DNA from: Spinellus fusiger
Lineage: Eukaryota; Mucoromycota; Mucoromycetes; Mucorales; Phycomycetaceae
Reading direction: 5' to 3'
Assembly (NCBI GenBank): GCA_025094145.1
Contig: JALLLS010000037.1
Coordinates: forward strand, 186,001-250,000
DNA length: 64,000 nucleotides
The first letter of the stretch is position 1, and every line of letters begins with the position of its first letter. Shown here in pieces: positions 22,311 through 34,603 of the stretch. The position numbers and the translations under genes are program-made. Below the pieces are notes generated by a model. The model was not told the DNA's origin, searched no databases, and saw only the letters and a list, made by a program, of their open reading frames with translations.

Positions 22311-23281
22311 TGGAAAAATTGTCATAATACAATGGCTGTGTACTTAAATAATCATCCTATAATAAAGCACTATATATAAAAATGCACAGGTATTACATTT
22401 AAGATGTAAGAGTAGGCTATTCAATAATGAGAATTTTCATGCCTGTATACATATTCTTCCTGATCAAGTGTAGAATATGTACATGTTGGAAATAGGAAAG
22501 AACTAGCCACTTATTTCAGGAGAACTTAGTATAGAGGTTCCATATAAAAAACGTATAATATTGTCACTAGTAATAACAACTGTCAATAATCTCCACAAAA
22601 TGAGCAGCCTTGGTCAGTTTGATAACATTAGTTTCGTTATACTCTTCACAGTACAACATACAGACTATCGTTCTCTTGTAATAAAAACTGATGTTGTTAA
22701 TTTTGAAGAAAGGAGAGCAGAGTAAACTCGATCTTATATATATTTACATATATAACTTTCTGATAGTATTAGTTTCAGACATATTATTGTATGTTATGAA
22801 CTATTGTTATTCCTTGCTATTCAATGGCATCTTCCTTCTCAATTGAGTAGTCGTTGAGCTATTGATTCCCAAAAGAGTAATCTCTTCAAGATGGTGAATG
22901 TCTTTTTTTTTATTTTATTTTTTATTTTATTACAAATATGTACTACTATGGCTACTGCTGTTCTAATTACATTAACTTATAACAATATAATCTACATCCT
23001 AGACACTATTGGCACTGTAGATGGAAGAATGTCTTAACTCTCAGATATATTCAAGATGTAATAAATACCATAGCAATACGAAATAAAAAGCTTATTTTAG
23101 TCATTATGATCCACTCAGTCATCAACACATGTTTAATACTCGATAGATATATGACAATATGGTTAGTACAATCATTTGTTCTATTATTATTTTTGGCTAG
23201 GAAACAACAATAACAGACCTTTACCTTCAGGAGAGGGTAAGTTTTCTTTTTGTTTCTATTTTGTATCAATTCAGATTTTAT
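22311..23281. other. Intergenic, AT-rich
   Basis: I see no gene or mobile element with confidence here. Confidence 0.5.
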
Positions 23282-23304
23282 ATTATTACTATTATTATTA
23301 TTAC

Positions 23305-23402
<98 letters not shown>
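23282..23402. repeat. (ATT)n microsatellite, ~120 bp
   Basis: This is a run of about 40 ATT/TTA units with two or three ATTACT interruptions at its left end. ORFs reading through it (poly-Tyr or poly-Leu) are artefacts. Confidence 0.97.
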
Positions 23403-23403
<1 letters not shown>

Positions 23404-23680
23404 GTACTGTTGATGAGTCTATTCATTCTAGATTCTATCCTTTATAACAGTGAGATAACCCATACTTACATATCCCTAAAGATATAAGAAATAATAGAGT
23501 TATTTCTTTAAATATCACATGATTGATTCTGCACATCCCTTTTCTCCTTTTATAGTCCATGTTGTTCTGTAGTGTATTATTTTGTATATTAATAATATTC
23601 TTATTCTTATTCTTATTCTTATTCTATATCTTCTTACTATCATTATTGAATATTTATTGAATATTTTTTATATACTTGAG
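23403..23680. other. Intergenic before putative small membrane-protein gene
   Basis: This region holds a short TTATTC repeat at about 23600-23625. The promoter of the gene starting at 23681 would lie here, but no clear TATA box was chosen. Confidence 0.4.
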
Positions 23681-24299
23681 ATGCAAAACTACAAGTGCTA
23701 TTACGTTGATTATGAGATTGACAGTTACCATAGCACTTCTCACTCTTCTCTTTCAGCAGTCACTCCACTAGTGCTATCCATAGGCACGATTGACACGTCT
23801 CTTTCTTCAGCGTCCCATCTACTCACCACTAAAGCAACAGAGCCACTGCCTGTAAGCTATTCTGTCCTAATAAATAGCACTCACTTTTCTTCTGTATAGC
23901 CTTACACATCAAAAGAAGCACTACCACTCTATTCCACTGCCAGTGACACTTCTGCATACCAAGATGAAGCTTATTCAGTATCTATAAGCCCATGGATACT
24001 AAAAGTGGTTATGGGAGGCTTGGGTCTGTTGCTTATGTACTGTGGGAGGAGTTTCTATGGTAGGTACAAGTGTATTTACAACAGTATCATTCACTCGCTT
24101 ATAGGCAATAGTGAAGAACACCCTTTAGCAGTATGCAGTGTTATTTTTGGTTGGTTCCTTGTCGTTAGAGCAGTCACATCCGAGAAAGAAACAGAGGAGA
24201 AAGAAGTCTCTTATTGAAGCACTGCTACTTGGAGAAGTCAACACAAGACTGTCTTTCCTTACTGCCCTACTTATAGCCCTATTCTTGGCTCTGCCTTGA
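23681..24299 (+). CDS. Putative small single-pass membrane protein (4 exons), function unknown
   Basis: Proposed exons are 23681-23851, 23900-24059, 24105-24130 and 24174-24299 (161 codons with stop). All three introns (48, 45 and 43 nt) have GT-AG ends, joined exons keep one frame, and intron 1 has a CTAAT branch-like motif. The predicted protein has a Ser/Thr-rich N-terminal ~90 residues, a hydrophobic segment WILKVVMGGLGLLLMYC, a basic stretch RKKQRRKK and a second hydrophobic tail. The last acceptor could instead be at 24168, giving a different C-terminus. I recognise no family. The gene is supported only by splice logic. Confidence 0.35.
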
Positions 24300-24879
24300 T
24301 AGCTCCATCTTTTCTATTTGTTATTGTCCTAATAGCTACAACCTTAGTTCTAACCCTGGCTATACTTACAGCCACAGTCATGACCGCAGTTATAGCCCTG
24401 TTCTAGTGTCTCTCGAGCAAAGATGCCTTTATTATCTTCCACTAGGGAAAAATAATAATACAGTTATTTTCTTGCATTTCTAGCTTCTTTTTCAAGATTT
24501 TCTTTAAATGCCTTCATAAAGTCGTTGCTTGCTTTTGAACCTACACCATGAGTCTTCTACCTGTCTTATTTTGTATGTTTACCTTTGTCAGTCACAGAAG
24601 ATACTTTCTGGTGAGTTCTTGCTGCCATGCGATGAAACAGTGGACTTGCCAACAGTCGCTCAGTCACAAAAGAAGACAGCCAAAAGTTAGCGAGTTTCTG
24701 GAACATGAGAATAAATAAGAGAGAGAAAGAGAGAGAAAAAGAAATAGAGAAACAGAAAGAGAGAGGACTGCTCTTTTTCTACCTCCACTTCTTACTTACA
24801 TAATTCATACCCTCATACATTTATGTTTATCTCTTTATTATAATTATAAATAGTTTGTATATATAAAAAACTACACAAG
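24300..24879. other. Intergenic between putative gene and actin 3' end
   Basis: A purine-rich AGAGAGAA tract lies at 24717-24765. No gene is seen. Confidence 0.5.
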
Positions 24880-26127
24880 TTATGCGCATTTTCTATGGAC
24901 AATAGAGGGACCAGACCCATAGTACTCTTCCCTAGTAATCCACATACTCTGGAAGGTAGGAAGAGAGGCTAATATGGATCCACCGATCCAAGCAGAGTGG
25001 TTTCTATTGGGAGGAGCAATAATATTGACCTTAATGCCACTATTGGCAAGAGTAGTGAGTTCCTTCTTTACACGGTCTGCCATGCCAGTATACATGGTAT
25101 TGCCACCAGACAAGAGAATATTAGAGTACAAGTCCTTACAGATGTCCATATCACAGTTTAGGATAGAGTCATTGATGAGTTCATGGATACTCTTGGACTC
25201 AATATCAACCATTCTAGGCTGGAAAATAATATCAGGAGCACGGAAACTATATACAAAAAGAGTGCACTTATAAATACATTTTTTTTGTTCGTTCTATAGA
25301 GGAAAAGCAACTTACCATTCGCTGCCAATATTAATGACTTCACCATCAGGAAGGGTGTAGCTCTTCTCAAGATCAGAAGATTGAGCAGCAGTTTGTACTT
25401 CTTGATTATAGTCAGAAGCAACATAACACAATGTCTCCTTGATATTACGGACAATGTCAAGTTCAGCAGGAGTAGTGAAAGAGTGACCACGCTCATTAAG
25501 AATGCATGCCAAGTAATTTGTCACATCACGACCTGCCAGGTCTATACGTGAGACAGAACTTTGGATAGGATAACCTTCAAAGATGGAGACGGCATAGGAA
25601 GTATTATCACCAGAATCCAAGACAAGACCTGTAGTACGACCAGAGGCGTACAAAGAGAGCACAGCCTGCATAGACAAATAGACAGAAGGTACATCGAATG
25701 TTTCAAACATGCATTCAGACATCCTTTCACGGTTACGCAAGGGATTCTTGGGAGGTTCTGTAAGAAGAACATTATGCTCTTCAGGAGCTACACCCAATTC
25801 ATTGAAGGTGTATTGCCAGACATTCTCCATATCCTCCCAGCTGTTGATAATACCACGTTGAATGGGGTGATTAAGAGTGAGAGTATCACATCTGGATTGG
25901 GCTTCATTACCAACGTAATATTCATCTCTGATGGTACCAGCCATCGATTTATGAAACTTGGAGCGACCTGCAACAGAAGGGAATATCTACAAAGTGTTAT
26001 TACATACAGTAGAACAGTAGAATAATAGGTTGCTTACAGAAGAAGGAGCGTCCTTTCCAGCAAAACCAGCTTTGATAAATCCAGATCCATTGTCAATAAC
26101 AATAGTGGTTCTATTTCCTATGTCCAT
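24880..26127 (-). CDS. Divergent actin
   Basis: Exons (minus strand) are 26127-26038, 25986-25316 and 25246-24880, giving 375 aa, the length of conventional actin. Both introns (51 and 69 nt) are GT-AG. Actin signatures are present: [47 protein letters not shown] (Q137), [25 protein letters not shown] and the C-terminus [10 protein letters not shown]. However, many positions nearly invariant in actin are changed. DSGDGVTH becomes DSGDNTSY (H161 to Y, G158 to N), and the methylated His73 in PIEHG is Arg in PIQRG (R74). The N-terminus lacks the usual acidic cluster. The family role is ATP-driven filament formation. The changes suggest a specialised or fast-evolving paralogue rather than the main actin. 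The frame is fully open. Confidence 0.9.
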
Positions 26128-26195
26128 TTTGTGTGTATGTATGTGTGTGTTTTATTTATCAAAAAGAAATAAGCCCCATACACATAGAGACTTCT

Positions 26196-26203
26196 TATTT
26201 ATA
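26196..26203 (-). promoter_or_regulatory. TATA box of the divergent actin gene
   Basis: TATAAATA on the minus strand lies ~69 nt upstream of the start codon at 26127. Confidence 0.5.
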
Positions 26204-26677
26204 CTTGTATGATGGTTAGGCTTGGTGATCCTTAGCTCGGGATACACCAAGATTCTTGTAGTACATACTTTTATAGAACTATTGGACCAGAGTAAGTGTG
26301 ATTTGGACGAGCCACAAATGAAGGTAGAAGAGAGAGATTTACACCCTAAACAGTCATCAGTCTTTGGTATAGAATACTTTCAGATACTGTAGAGTCTTAT
26401 AAACTATTATTACTGGCACTTTCTGGTTTATTCAAGTCACTCTTACTCTGGTCTATAGATTTCTTGGATGTTAGCTCAACTGTCTCGGGAAAGAGTGTAT
26501 AGAAGGCAGCGATCTGTGCCTGGATGCTCTACAATGCCTTAATTGGCTAATACGACCTTTCTCGGTTTAAGTGAGTAAGAAAAGATTTTTATAGCCTAAT
26601 TGGGCCAAGTGAAAGCACCTCTGAATTTATTGTACCCAATGCTAAACTAAGCTTGTCCACTATTTTCAAGAGGTGTA
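26204..26677. other. Intergenic upstream of actin
   Basis: No gene is seen. It ends at the TA (26676-26677) of the next MITE-T. Confidence 0.5.
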
Positions 26678-27963
26678 CACACCAGGAGATTTTTGGGATA
26701 TATAAGGAAATATCCTGAGAATAAAACTGCAATATTCTTATGATTGGCTAATGTGTTTTAAAATGCCTTTTCGCTGTCTAAATAAGCTATTTCAAACTCT
26801 ACCTGCCTGTTTTAACAATAGCTATTGACTTTGCAATTAAAAAGTATAGAATTGGCTGTAAAGACAAGAAATAGAACAAGAATCACCCCAAAATTACAAC
26901 TCAGTCACTGCATTTATTGTTTAACATAATGTGTTATCCTTAAGCCCACAGTATTTGCAGTATAACGCTGCTTAAGAAAGATGTATTATAGAACACACAA
27001 AATTAACTCTAGTGGTCATTGTCCATAAAATAGAACTAAGTTTAATTACATTGAGAACCGTATATCCATTCATTGACTCAATATTCATCATCACCTCAAC
27101 TGTCTCATTGCAACTGTTCTCAATAATAGTACTTAATGATTACAAAGTATTGTTTCTAATACTGGACTATAGGCTTAAGACAAATAGAGTGTGAATTGTT
27201 TGACTTTTGAGTTTTGTAATGGTTGATCCATTCCGGACTTCCAATGTCCACCGTCGATCCCGTGACCTAACGGATTGACATGTAAACTAAGACGAAGAGT
27301 GTTGAGAAGTAGACCATGATAGATAGAAAGCAAATAACTCATAGAAGGAAAACTACTAGTAGATCCATAGTAGAATACTAGTATAAATAAGAGAAGATAT
27401 CTTCACAATAAAAGATATCTTTCTCTACCTTATATTCTATTTTCAAGGCCTAGTGCTATTCCTGTCATATCTATTATCATCTATCCTGAACGTTACAATT
27501 TTGACTTGTGAATTTTGACTTATGAATTTTATGAGTGGAGGCTAGTGTATTTATCACTAGAATAGAGAAAGAAAAACCATTATTTGTTTTGACAATCCCC
27601 TCCTTTTGTTATTTCCCACACTGCGCATACAATTTAACACCCAAGTACTCTTCAATATGAGCATAAATGAACAAGGTAATGTGCCATTATTAACAAAGAG
27701 AAACAATAGAAGGAAATGATATACACTACCAAGGACTATAGTCATAATATTTATTAGCTACATTACTATAATAAACAATTTTATCTATAAACAATATATT
27801 TTACTGATAATACAATTTGATACTGGTAACTACAAAAAGAAATAATAATTTGAATATCCACAAACCCTTGATTTTAAACACAGTTCGATAAAAGAGCAAA
27901 ATCTTCTAGTGTGTAAAAGAAAGGAGATATCACCGCTTAAAGACCAGAAAATCTTTGGGTGTG
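26678..27963 (-). mobile_element. MITE-T copy 5, with a nested insert
   Basis: The element is 1286 bp, opposite in orientation to copies 3 and 4. It begins CACACCAGGAGATTTTTGGG after TA 26676-26677 and ends ATCTTTGGGTGTG before TA 27964-27965. Relative to the other copies it carries an extra ~285 bp at 27226-27510. There is no transposase. Confidence 0.85.
27226..27510 (-). repeat. ~285-bp insert inside MITE-T, related to 3280-3570
   Basis: Its reverse complement matches 3280-3570 (and the duplicate near 8595-8883) at high similarity over most of its length, for example the shared run GAAAACTACTAGTAGATCCA. The other MITE-T copies lack it: their sequence joins directly across this site. Confidence 0.75.
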
Positions 27964-27965
27964 TA

Positions 27966-28237
27966 GAGAAAAAGAAGATTTTTAGGGATATTTCCGATTC
28001 AGACTAAAATTTTATCATTAAGTTTTTATTTTAAATTTTATTATTAGTCTTTTCTGAATGTGTGTATCTAATCTGTCATTATGTGCAGAGATTTTTTAGG
28101 TTTACGTAGAGTATGAAATAAAAGAATAGTCTTCTACAATCTTACTGTCTTTTAACAAAGATAAGTTTTTAATTCATAGTACTATTTATCATATCTTTGG
28201 CTCAATGACCAAGCCTACATCAAAAGCTGTTGGAAAA
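27966..28237. other. Intergenic, AT-rich
   Basis: Nothing was recognised between the MITE-T and the following transposon relic. Confidence 0.5.
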
Positions 28238-28680
28238 TAATAATCAATAAACATTGTTCATTTCTTACTTTTCTACTTTAATGTCTATCTCATCTAACAA
28301 AGTTAAAAAAGAAAAAAGATTGACTTCTCCCAAAGAATATCAAAACAAAGAAGTTTGGTAGTAGTGGTATGATGGTGTAGGGGTTTCTCTCTCTCTCTCT
28401 CTATAGTGAAGGTGTTGGAACATTAGTGCCTTTAAAAAACATTATAGACTGTACAAAAAATACATTAAGATCTTAAAGGAGGATTACTACCCAGAGCCAA
28501 TCCACCTCAATACATTGGCATATAGAAAAAGTCTTTAAGATTAGGAGGCTGTCTTGTTAGAAGAATGGGAGAAGATCCCCAAGGACACTACAGAGAGTTA
28601 TTTCGAGCATGCATCGGAGATATAAGGCTGTGATAGAAGCAAAGGGTAAAAGAGAGAGTGGAAGATACTTAGCAAGAAAT
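28238..28680 (+). pseudogene. Tc1-like transposase relic related to the element at 56333-57694
   Basis: The 5' part matches the start region of that element (TTAATGTCTATCTCATCTAAC around 28280). The sequence then jumps to the middle of the transposase (CTCCCAAAGAATATCAAAAC) and continues in fragments to its C-terminal part near 28670. About 540 bp of coding sequence are missing. A (CT)n run at 28386-28402 expands one site. There is no open frame. Confidence 0.7.
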
Positions 28681-29928
28681 AGCAGATATCAGACCACCGT
28701 TTCATTCAGTAAATTATATGATTATGTGTAGTAAAAAAAGTGTCTATGATCTATAATTGCTTTTCTAAACTGGGATGAGATGAGTGCTTTGGTTATTAGC
28801 ACTATATTACAAGGGTAGCCCCAGTACACATGGTCTTTATATAGAGCATAATAATTTCCTGACACTAGATTAATATAGAGATTATTATTGGTGTTTATTG
28901 GTGTTTCTGTGCTTGGAGATGATCTGTGTCTTAATGGTACTTCTTTTTCTTTTATTATCATGGGAACTAGAAAGTGTAATTAACTAGGAGATAGAGAGAG
29001 AAGTATAAACAAATAGTATTATTATTATTTTCGTATTCATGATTTAGAAATGTTGATCTCAATAAAGGTTGATGACAAATGAGGATTCATTGGCATCGCG
29101 TTCTATACAATTCAGTAACATTTTCTTCTTCAAATGGTGACTCGGACTCCAGAGAGAAATAAAAAAAATGGATGTGTCCAAACCGTTTATGATTTTATAA
29201 ACTTATATAGTCTTTCTTTTTCAGGCACAGGGTGAAGTTTCTATTTATTTATTTATTTATTTATTTAACCTACCTACTTTTAATATTGCTATAGCTTAAG
29301 TTTAAACAGAATATAATTGGAACCTTCAATAGGTATAAAAGATCGTCTATAGAATGTACTATAAATATTTTATAATAAAAGCATTGGTATTTGACATGGT
29401 TACTTTTGATATTGATGACAGCTTGGAATCTCCACCTTATGTCATCCATTAGGCCATGTGTCTATGCTTTTAGGATAACATCCCAGTTTGGCATAAGAGT
29501 AGCCTTTTTTCTTTTTCTTTTCTCCTTCCTCTGAAAAGAACAAAGACTCTTTCTAAGATAGAGATAGAGATAGAGATAGTCTTCTTTGTTGAACTCAAGG
29601 ATGCCAAACTGGATTAACACCAAGACTATAAAAAGACCACCAAGCAAGTGGTTTTATATCGTTTATAGCAAACCTGTTGATATTAATGGTACATATTTGA
29701 AGGAGGATGCTTTTATGACTTTTTTATTTTTTTAAAAAAAAAATAAAAAATAAAAAAGGGGAGGGCTTTCAAAAATCCTTAGGTGACTAAGGATGAAGAA
29801 TAAATAAAATAAAAAGAAATGTGTAAAAGGTTCGGGTCATCCTGAAAAAGGCAATATTTCTCCACACACACACACATACACACGCTATTTCCGATGATAT
29901 AGAAGAAAATGTATGTTCCCACAGATAC
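28681..29928. other. Intergenic with simple repeats
   Basis: No gene is seen. The region contains an (ATTT)n tract at 29238-29268, a short AGATAG repeat at 29559-29578, A/T homopolymer runs at about 29722-29757 and a CACACA tract near 29861-29882. Confidence 0.55.
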
Positions 29929-29976
29929 ACACCCTTATAATTATATACTAATATTAATATATAATTATAAGGGTGT
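29929..29976. repeat. 48-bp near-perfect palindrome
   Basis: The left arm ACACCCTTATAATTATATA faces its reverse complement ending GGGTGT, with the centre around 29952. It could form a stem-loop. The ends (TACACACCC / GGGTGTA) resemble the termini of MITE-T, so it may be an extreme internal-deletion or fold-back derivative. Confidence 0.75.
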
Positions 29977-29979
29977 AAC

Positions 29980-30417
29980 TTTGCTGGGTCATATGTCATC
30001 ATCAGTGGTCTGATAGAATTCTCCTGTTCTCTACACATCTTATTTGTAATAAGAATAGATACACATTTACACACCTATGTTTGGCAATGGACAGTACTGT
30101 GTCTTGGCCAGAAACCCACTTACGTTTGATAATAATAATAAAAAACAAGACTGAAATCTAGATTTCTAATTGACTTTTTCTTTTCTTTTCTTTTTTTACT
30201 TCTCCGAAAACAGGAAAGGCGAGAAAGAAGATTCCATGACAAGACACCCTCTCTATTTATTTTCTTATTTTTAAAGAGAATTCAAAAAGAAAAGAAACTG
30301 TAGTATCTTAACTGACTGTTTATTTATTAAAGTCTATGCACACAAGACATAGTTATAGAGTTGTATAATTGTATAAAGAAAAAAGAAAAAAAAAGAGAAA
30401 AAGAGAGAAGCAATAGA
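29980..30417. other. Intergenic
   Basis: No gene is seen. There are A-rich purine runs at 30371-30412, just after the stop codon of the minus-strand gene that ends at 30418. Confidence 0.5.
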
Positions 30418-31405
30418 TTACGCCTCGTTTGGTTTATGCTTTGATTCCAGCACATCTGGTTTCTGTGGACTAAAATACACAGAAGGATAGGGACTCTCAA
30501 AGACTTGGTTCCTATTGAAAATAGGTGTTTGCAAAGAAGTCATTTGTTTTTCTGGTGACATGCTTTTTATGGGGTTTTCTTGCAATGTCTCGATCGTCGA
30601 AGTGTGTGTTAATGTGCTTGAAAAGGGATCGAGATAGTTTCCATAATTCGTTACCGCAGGATCAGGTGCTACAAGAGGTCTTATTTGATGGGAAGCAATA
30701 GAGGGTGCCATTTGTGTGTCGGTTTCTGTCTCTGTCTCTAGCATAGCCTCTTCTCTGTGATAATAGGTATACGGGTTTATGAAATTATTCTTTTGGCTTT
30801 GTTTTCTGCTGCGATGTCGACGGATAAAACATACCACAATGCCCAAAACAATGGTGAGGACAGCTGTTATAATAAGCAGGCATCAGAAAAACAGAAAGAT
30901 CAGTAGTGTGGATCTATTACTATTTCTTACCAAGAATGCCTACAACGGAGGCGGCGATGGCGGCTGTATGATCAATGGGTCGATCGTTTGATGTCTGTGG
31001 AGAGACAGAAGTCACCATTCCAGCAGTTGAGGAAGGCCGAGACGCAGTATATATTGACGACTGATCTCTGCTAGAAGAGGGAGTGTAATATGAATCACCA
31101 GTATAGGATGGTGTGCCGCGCATATCAGGTGTAGTTGTTGTTTGACCATAGATATTAGTGAATGGGTCCTGCGTCTGCGTCTGTGTTGGGTACTGTGTTG
31201 GGTACTGTGTTGGGTACTGTGTTGGGTACTGTGGAAAGTACTGCGTCCTTGTTTGCCCCTGTCCTTGTGTCGACTGATTAATGGTGTTGAAAGGATAGTT
31301 GGTGTAGGTAGGGTATGCACTGTAGGTGGAGGGATTGTAGCCGTTATCGGTGCTGGTAGGATTTTGTGTATACCCCTGGCCTTGGTTGGGATATGCTTGA
31401 CTCAT
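30418..31405 (-). CDS. Single-pass membrane protein, Tyr/Pro/Gln/Thr-rich N-terminus
   Basis: Exons are 31405-30931 and 30863-30418, with an intron of 67 nt (GT-AG) in phase 1, giving 306 aa. Residues 1-145 are low complexity with four QYPT repeats (about residues 52-68) and many Ser/Thr. Splicing joins AAIAASVVGIL to AVLTIVLGIVVCFI, forming one transmembrane segment (about 147-172). It is followed by the strongly basic RRHRSRKQSQKN, so the C-terminal ~130 residues should face the cytosol. No cleavable signal peptide is obvious. The architecture resembles fungal mucin-like sensors or receptors, but I recognise no specific family. Confidence 0.7.
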
Positions 31406-32788
31406 TGAATTATTGTATTAGATAGTGTCCCAGATAAATAGAAGGAGAGTGTTACTACTGAATTAACACCAAGAGAAGCAGAAAAGATGAGATGACCAAA
31501 GAGGTGGATGCTGATTATGCTTTGTAGCAAAGTGTAGCTTTTGTTGGTACAAGTACTAGGTTGTTTGGCTTTGACAGAACCTTAATTGAAGAAGAATATA
31601 TGCAGACTGATACTTTAGAAAAAGAGATATAGAAGAGGTTGACATTGACCATGGAATAGATTATATCTAAATGTTATTTCAAAGATCGTAACTAAGCTAA
31701 TTTATGGGGTAAAAATAGAACTATAAACGAATAACAGTTCTTTACTGACTATTATCCCGATTCATCAATAAAGAAATAAAGTTAAAACACATACTCTACA
31801 CCCTTTATTGTTATATTTATACTAATATATATATTTATATATTCTTCTATTACTGTAAGTGTTTCTTTAAGAATGAGAGTTCTTTATTATAGACACACTG
31901 GGTGATTATTATCTCTATTTTCACTTTTGTGGCTATGATAAAAGGAGACTCTATTCACAGACATTGGGTCTACCCTATCGAACAATATACGATAGAGTAA
32001 TTTTCATCTGAAACTATTTATCGTCTCTAGTTTCTTTTTCAGCCTATGATATACCTTGCTGCCATTCTATTTGTATGAGAAAGATAAAGCTCATGCTTAC
32101 TCTCTGATGATTTGAATCTAAGCAATAAGAACAGCTCAAATAGAAATGCAGAGAGCCTTAATGATTGGATCCTGAATGGTCAGGAGAAAAGGTGGCAAAC
32201 ATGGTGCTTCTGAAACAGGTAGGCTGTACGGAAATCGCAGTATAGCACCCATCCTCACATGTGTATAAATATGTATTTATACCCTTTTTTTGGGAATACA
32301 TCTTTTCTTTAATGTAATAGTGTTATTTCCTAACTTGACGAGTGTGTAAAGTCAACACACTTTATAGTAGAAAGCAGAATAAATATACTTGCTGATCTAA
32401 CAAAGTAAAAGCCCTTCATGGGGACTTAACGTATCTAGACATACAATGCAATAAAATAAAAGACAGCCTCTTTCTTGGGGAGGTCATGCAATAGAATCGA
32501 TGGTTGAAGCCTACTCAACTTTCTTAAGAAAGTCACTTGAAGCCGAGCTGCAAGCTGATTTTTACGAAATAAAGGAAGAAGTGTCTGATATGGTATTTCC
32601 TCCCTTAAAGCTAAATGTCCTAATAAGAAGTGAAACCTTTTATTTTTGCATGAAAATATTCCAAAAAAAGACTTTAGAGAATAACCATAAATAAAATATA
32701 GCTTTTTCAGTGGCCCTGCTCTCATCGTTGTCCCACTCTTTGCCATTTAATGTGAATGTTGATCAGCGGGTGAAACATCACGCAATAT
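31406..32788. other. Intergenic, 1.4 kb
   Basis: No convincing gene is seen. A 103-codon minus-strand ORF at 32435-32746 is overlapped by an open plus-strand frame and shows no family features. Confidence 0.5.
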
Positions 32789-32867
32789 TGTGGTTGTGAT
32801 TGTGGTTGTGGTTGTGATTGTGGTTGTGGTTGTGGTTGTGGTTGTGGTTGTGGTTGTGATTGTGGTT
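32789..32867. repeat. (GTTGTG)n-type minisatellite
   Basis: About 13 tandem hexamers TGGTTG/TGATTG occur here; the minus-strand translation is a His-Asn repeat. There is no sign that it is coding. Confidence 0.9.
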
Positions 32868-34603
32868 ATTATTTTTTTGTAAATAGTCTACTTTAAATAG
32901 ACTATGGCAACCAAATACTTTCTCTTTCCATGATAAAAATCTATGTCTTTTGAGTGAAATGGACACATCAGCATATCTTATTTATTCTTCTCTTTTTTTC
33001 ATAGTATAGGTTGGGTGGAGAGACGATAGATAAGCGGATAATGATACGTTAGGGTGTATTTCATATTCCTCAATGACCACCGACACTTTGGTCTAATACA
33101 AACCATTCAATCTGTTTTGGTAATATCGTTCTCTACAGTGATCCTGGATTGTATATCCATCTTTTCTGCGACACTAAAAAAGGAATTCAAAAAGCATAAG
33201 AAAAAGAATAAAGTACTAAATTGAAAGAAAGAAAGAAAGAAAAAGAAAAAAAGGAAAACAGAAAGATAACACAAAGGTACTTGGCCTATAGATAAAGCCA
33301 TTGAGCTCATCAACGAATGTAAATGTCCTCATCTCCATGATGTTCATTTTCTATAGAATCCTATGGGCTAGCTGTATTATCTCCTATGCATGTGGAGGGT
33401 CTGTCAATAGAGGTGTGTATGTTTAAGTATGTCCACCCTTTGACATTCGTTGCTGTGTATGATCAAAAACAAAGAAACAAACGAAAGAGTCCAACCTGAA
33501 GATGTATGTGTCAATGCTCAATAAGTCAATAAAGTACATGGAACACATTTGCTCTTGCAGAAATAAATAGGTTAATAATGATGTGCAAGGTATATCTCCA
33601 ATCTTATTCAATAGGATGCCCTCTTGTTATCAAACCAATAGTTTATTTGTTAGTGGAAGAATAAAAAAAATAAAAAATAAAAAAGATTGGCGTGTCGTAT
33701 ATAGGGCGTCAAAAAGACTCCGTTTTCTTTTTCTCTCTTATCATTACTATTATTATGATTCCATGTATTGTACATGTGGCCAATGTAGATAGTGTTGCTT
33801 TGCCTAATTTCCTCAGAATGCCTTGTGTAAATCTTTTTTATTTTGTTTTTTGTTTCAACTATTAAGTTCTACACTAAGCACTACATACTAAGATCTCTAG
33901 TTTCATATTCTAAAAAGGAAAAGGAAAAAAAAGACATTAGAGTCTTTACTTTTTCAATAAGTGTATTCTTATAAAAGAAAACACACACACACACACACAA
34001 GAGAAAAAGAGTAATGTTTATTGTATTTAGTACAGCTTAGGGAGTAGATCCAATACCTAAGATGCTTAAGTATCAGTAACATGAGTAAGACTGATTTAAT
34101 GAAGCCAATTTTAGATTAAAAACCATACACAATACAATAAGCTGTAGGTGGAAATGTACTTATACTTGCACTTGTGGGAGAGTATCACTACCTAAAATAA
34201 TAGTATCTGTCAATCCAATGTGTGATGGACGAGTGAATTTTATCCTTGTTCTTTTTCTCAAGTCTAGTTCTTTGTGAGCAGGTGAATTGACTCAAGAAAA
34301 GTAAAGTCAAATAGATGATATGTTCTATGTATGGTTTTTGTATATAAACACCCATTCCTTTTTAATAATATTCACTAACACACACACACATATATATATA
34401 CAAGAATAGAAGAGTAAAGTATCTAGTGAGATTCCTTCTTCACTGACATTCACTAAAAAACCTTTTTTATTTATTTATTTAATTTTTCTGCACAGTAAAA
34501 ACATAGCATTCAAACTCATCTCCTTTCTATATTATTTACCTCAGGAGGTATTTCAACATAGAAGCCAGATACAAGGTTACTTTATTTATAATGAATATTG
34601 TAT
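32868..34603. other. Intergenic, 1.7 kb
   Basis: No gene was recognised. Simple sequence includes GAAA repeats at 33223-33250 and CACACA runs at 33981-33999 and 34379-34390. Confidence 0.5.

Noticed and set aside
23176..23487. Poly-Tyr and poly-Leu ORFs
   Set aside because: They are translations of the (ATT)n microsatellite.
32435..32746. 103-codon minus-strand ORF
   Set aside because: No domain, splice or homology features, and an equally open frame exists on the other strand.
32789..32867. CRISPR-like array
   Set aside because: Tandem hexamers have no spacers, and the genome is eukaryotic.
32778..32966. His-Asn repeat ORF
   Set aside because: It comes from the GTTGTG minisatellite.
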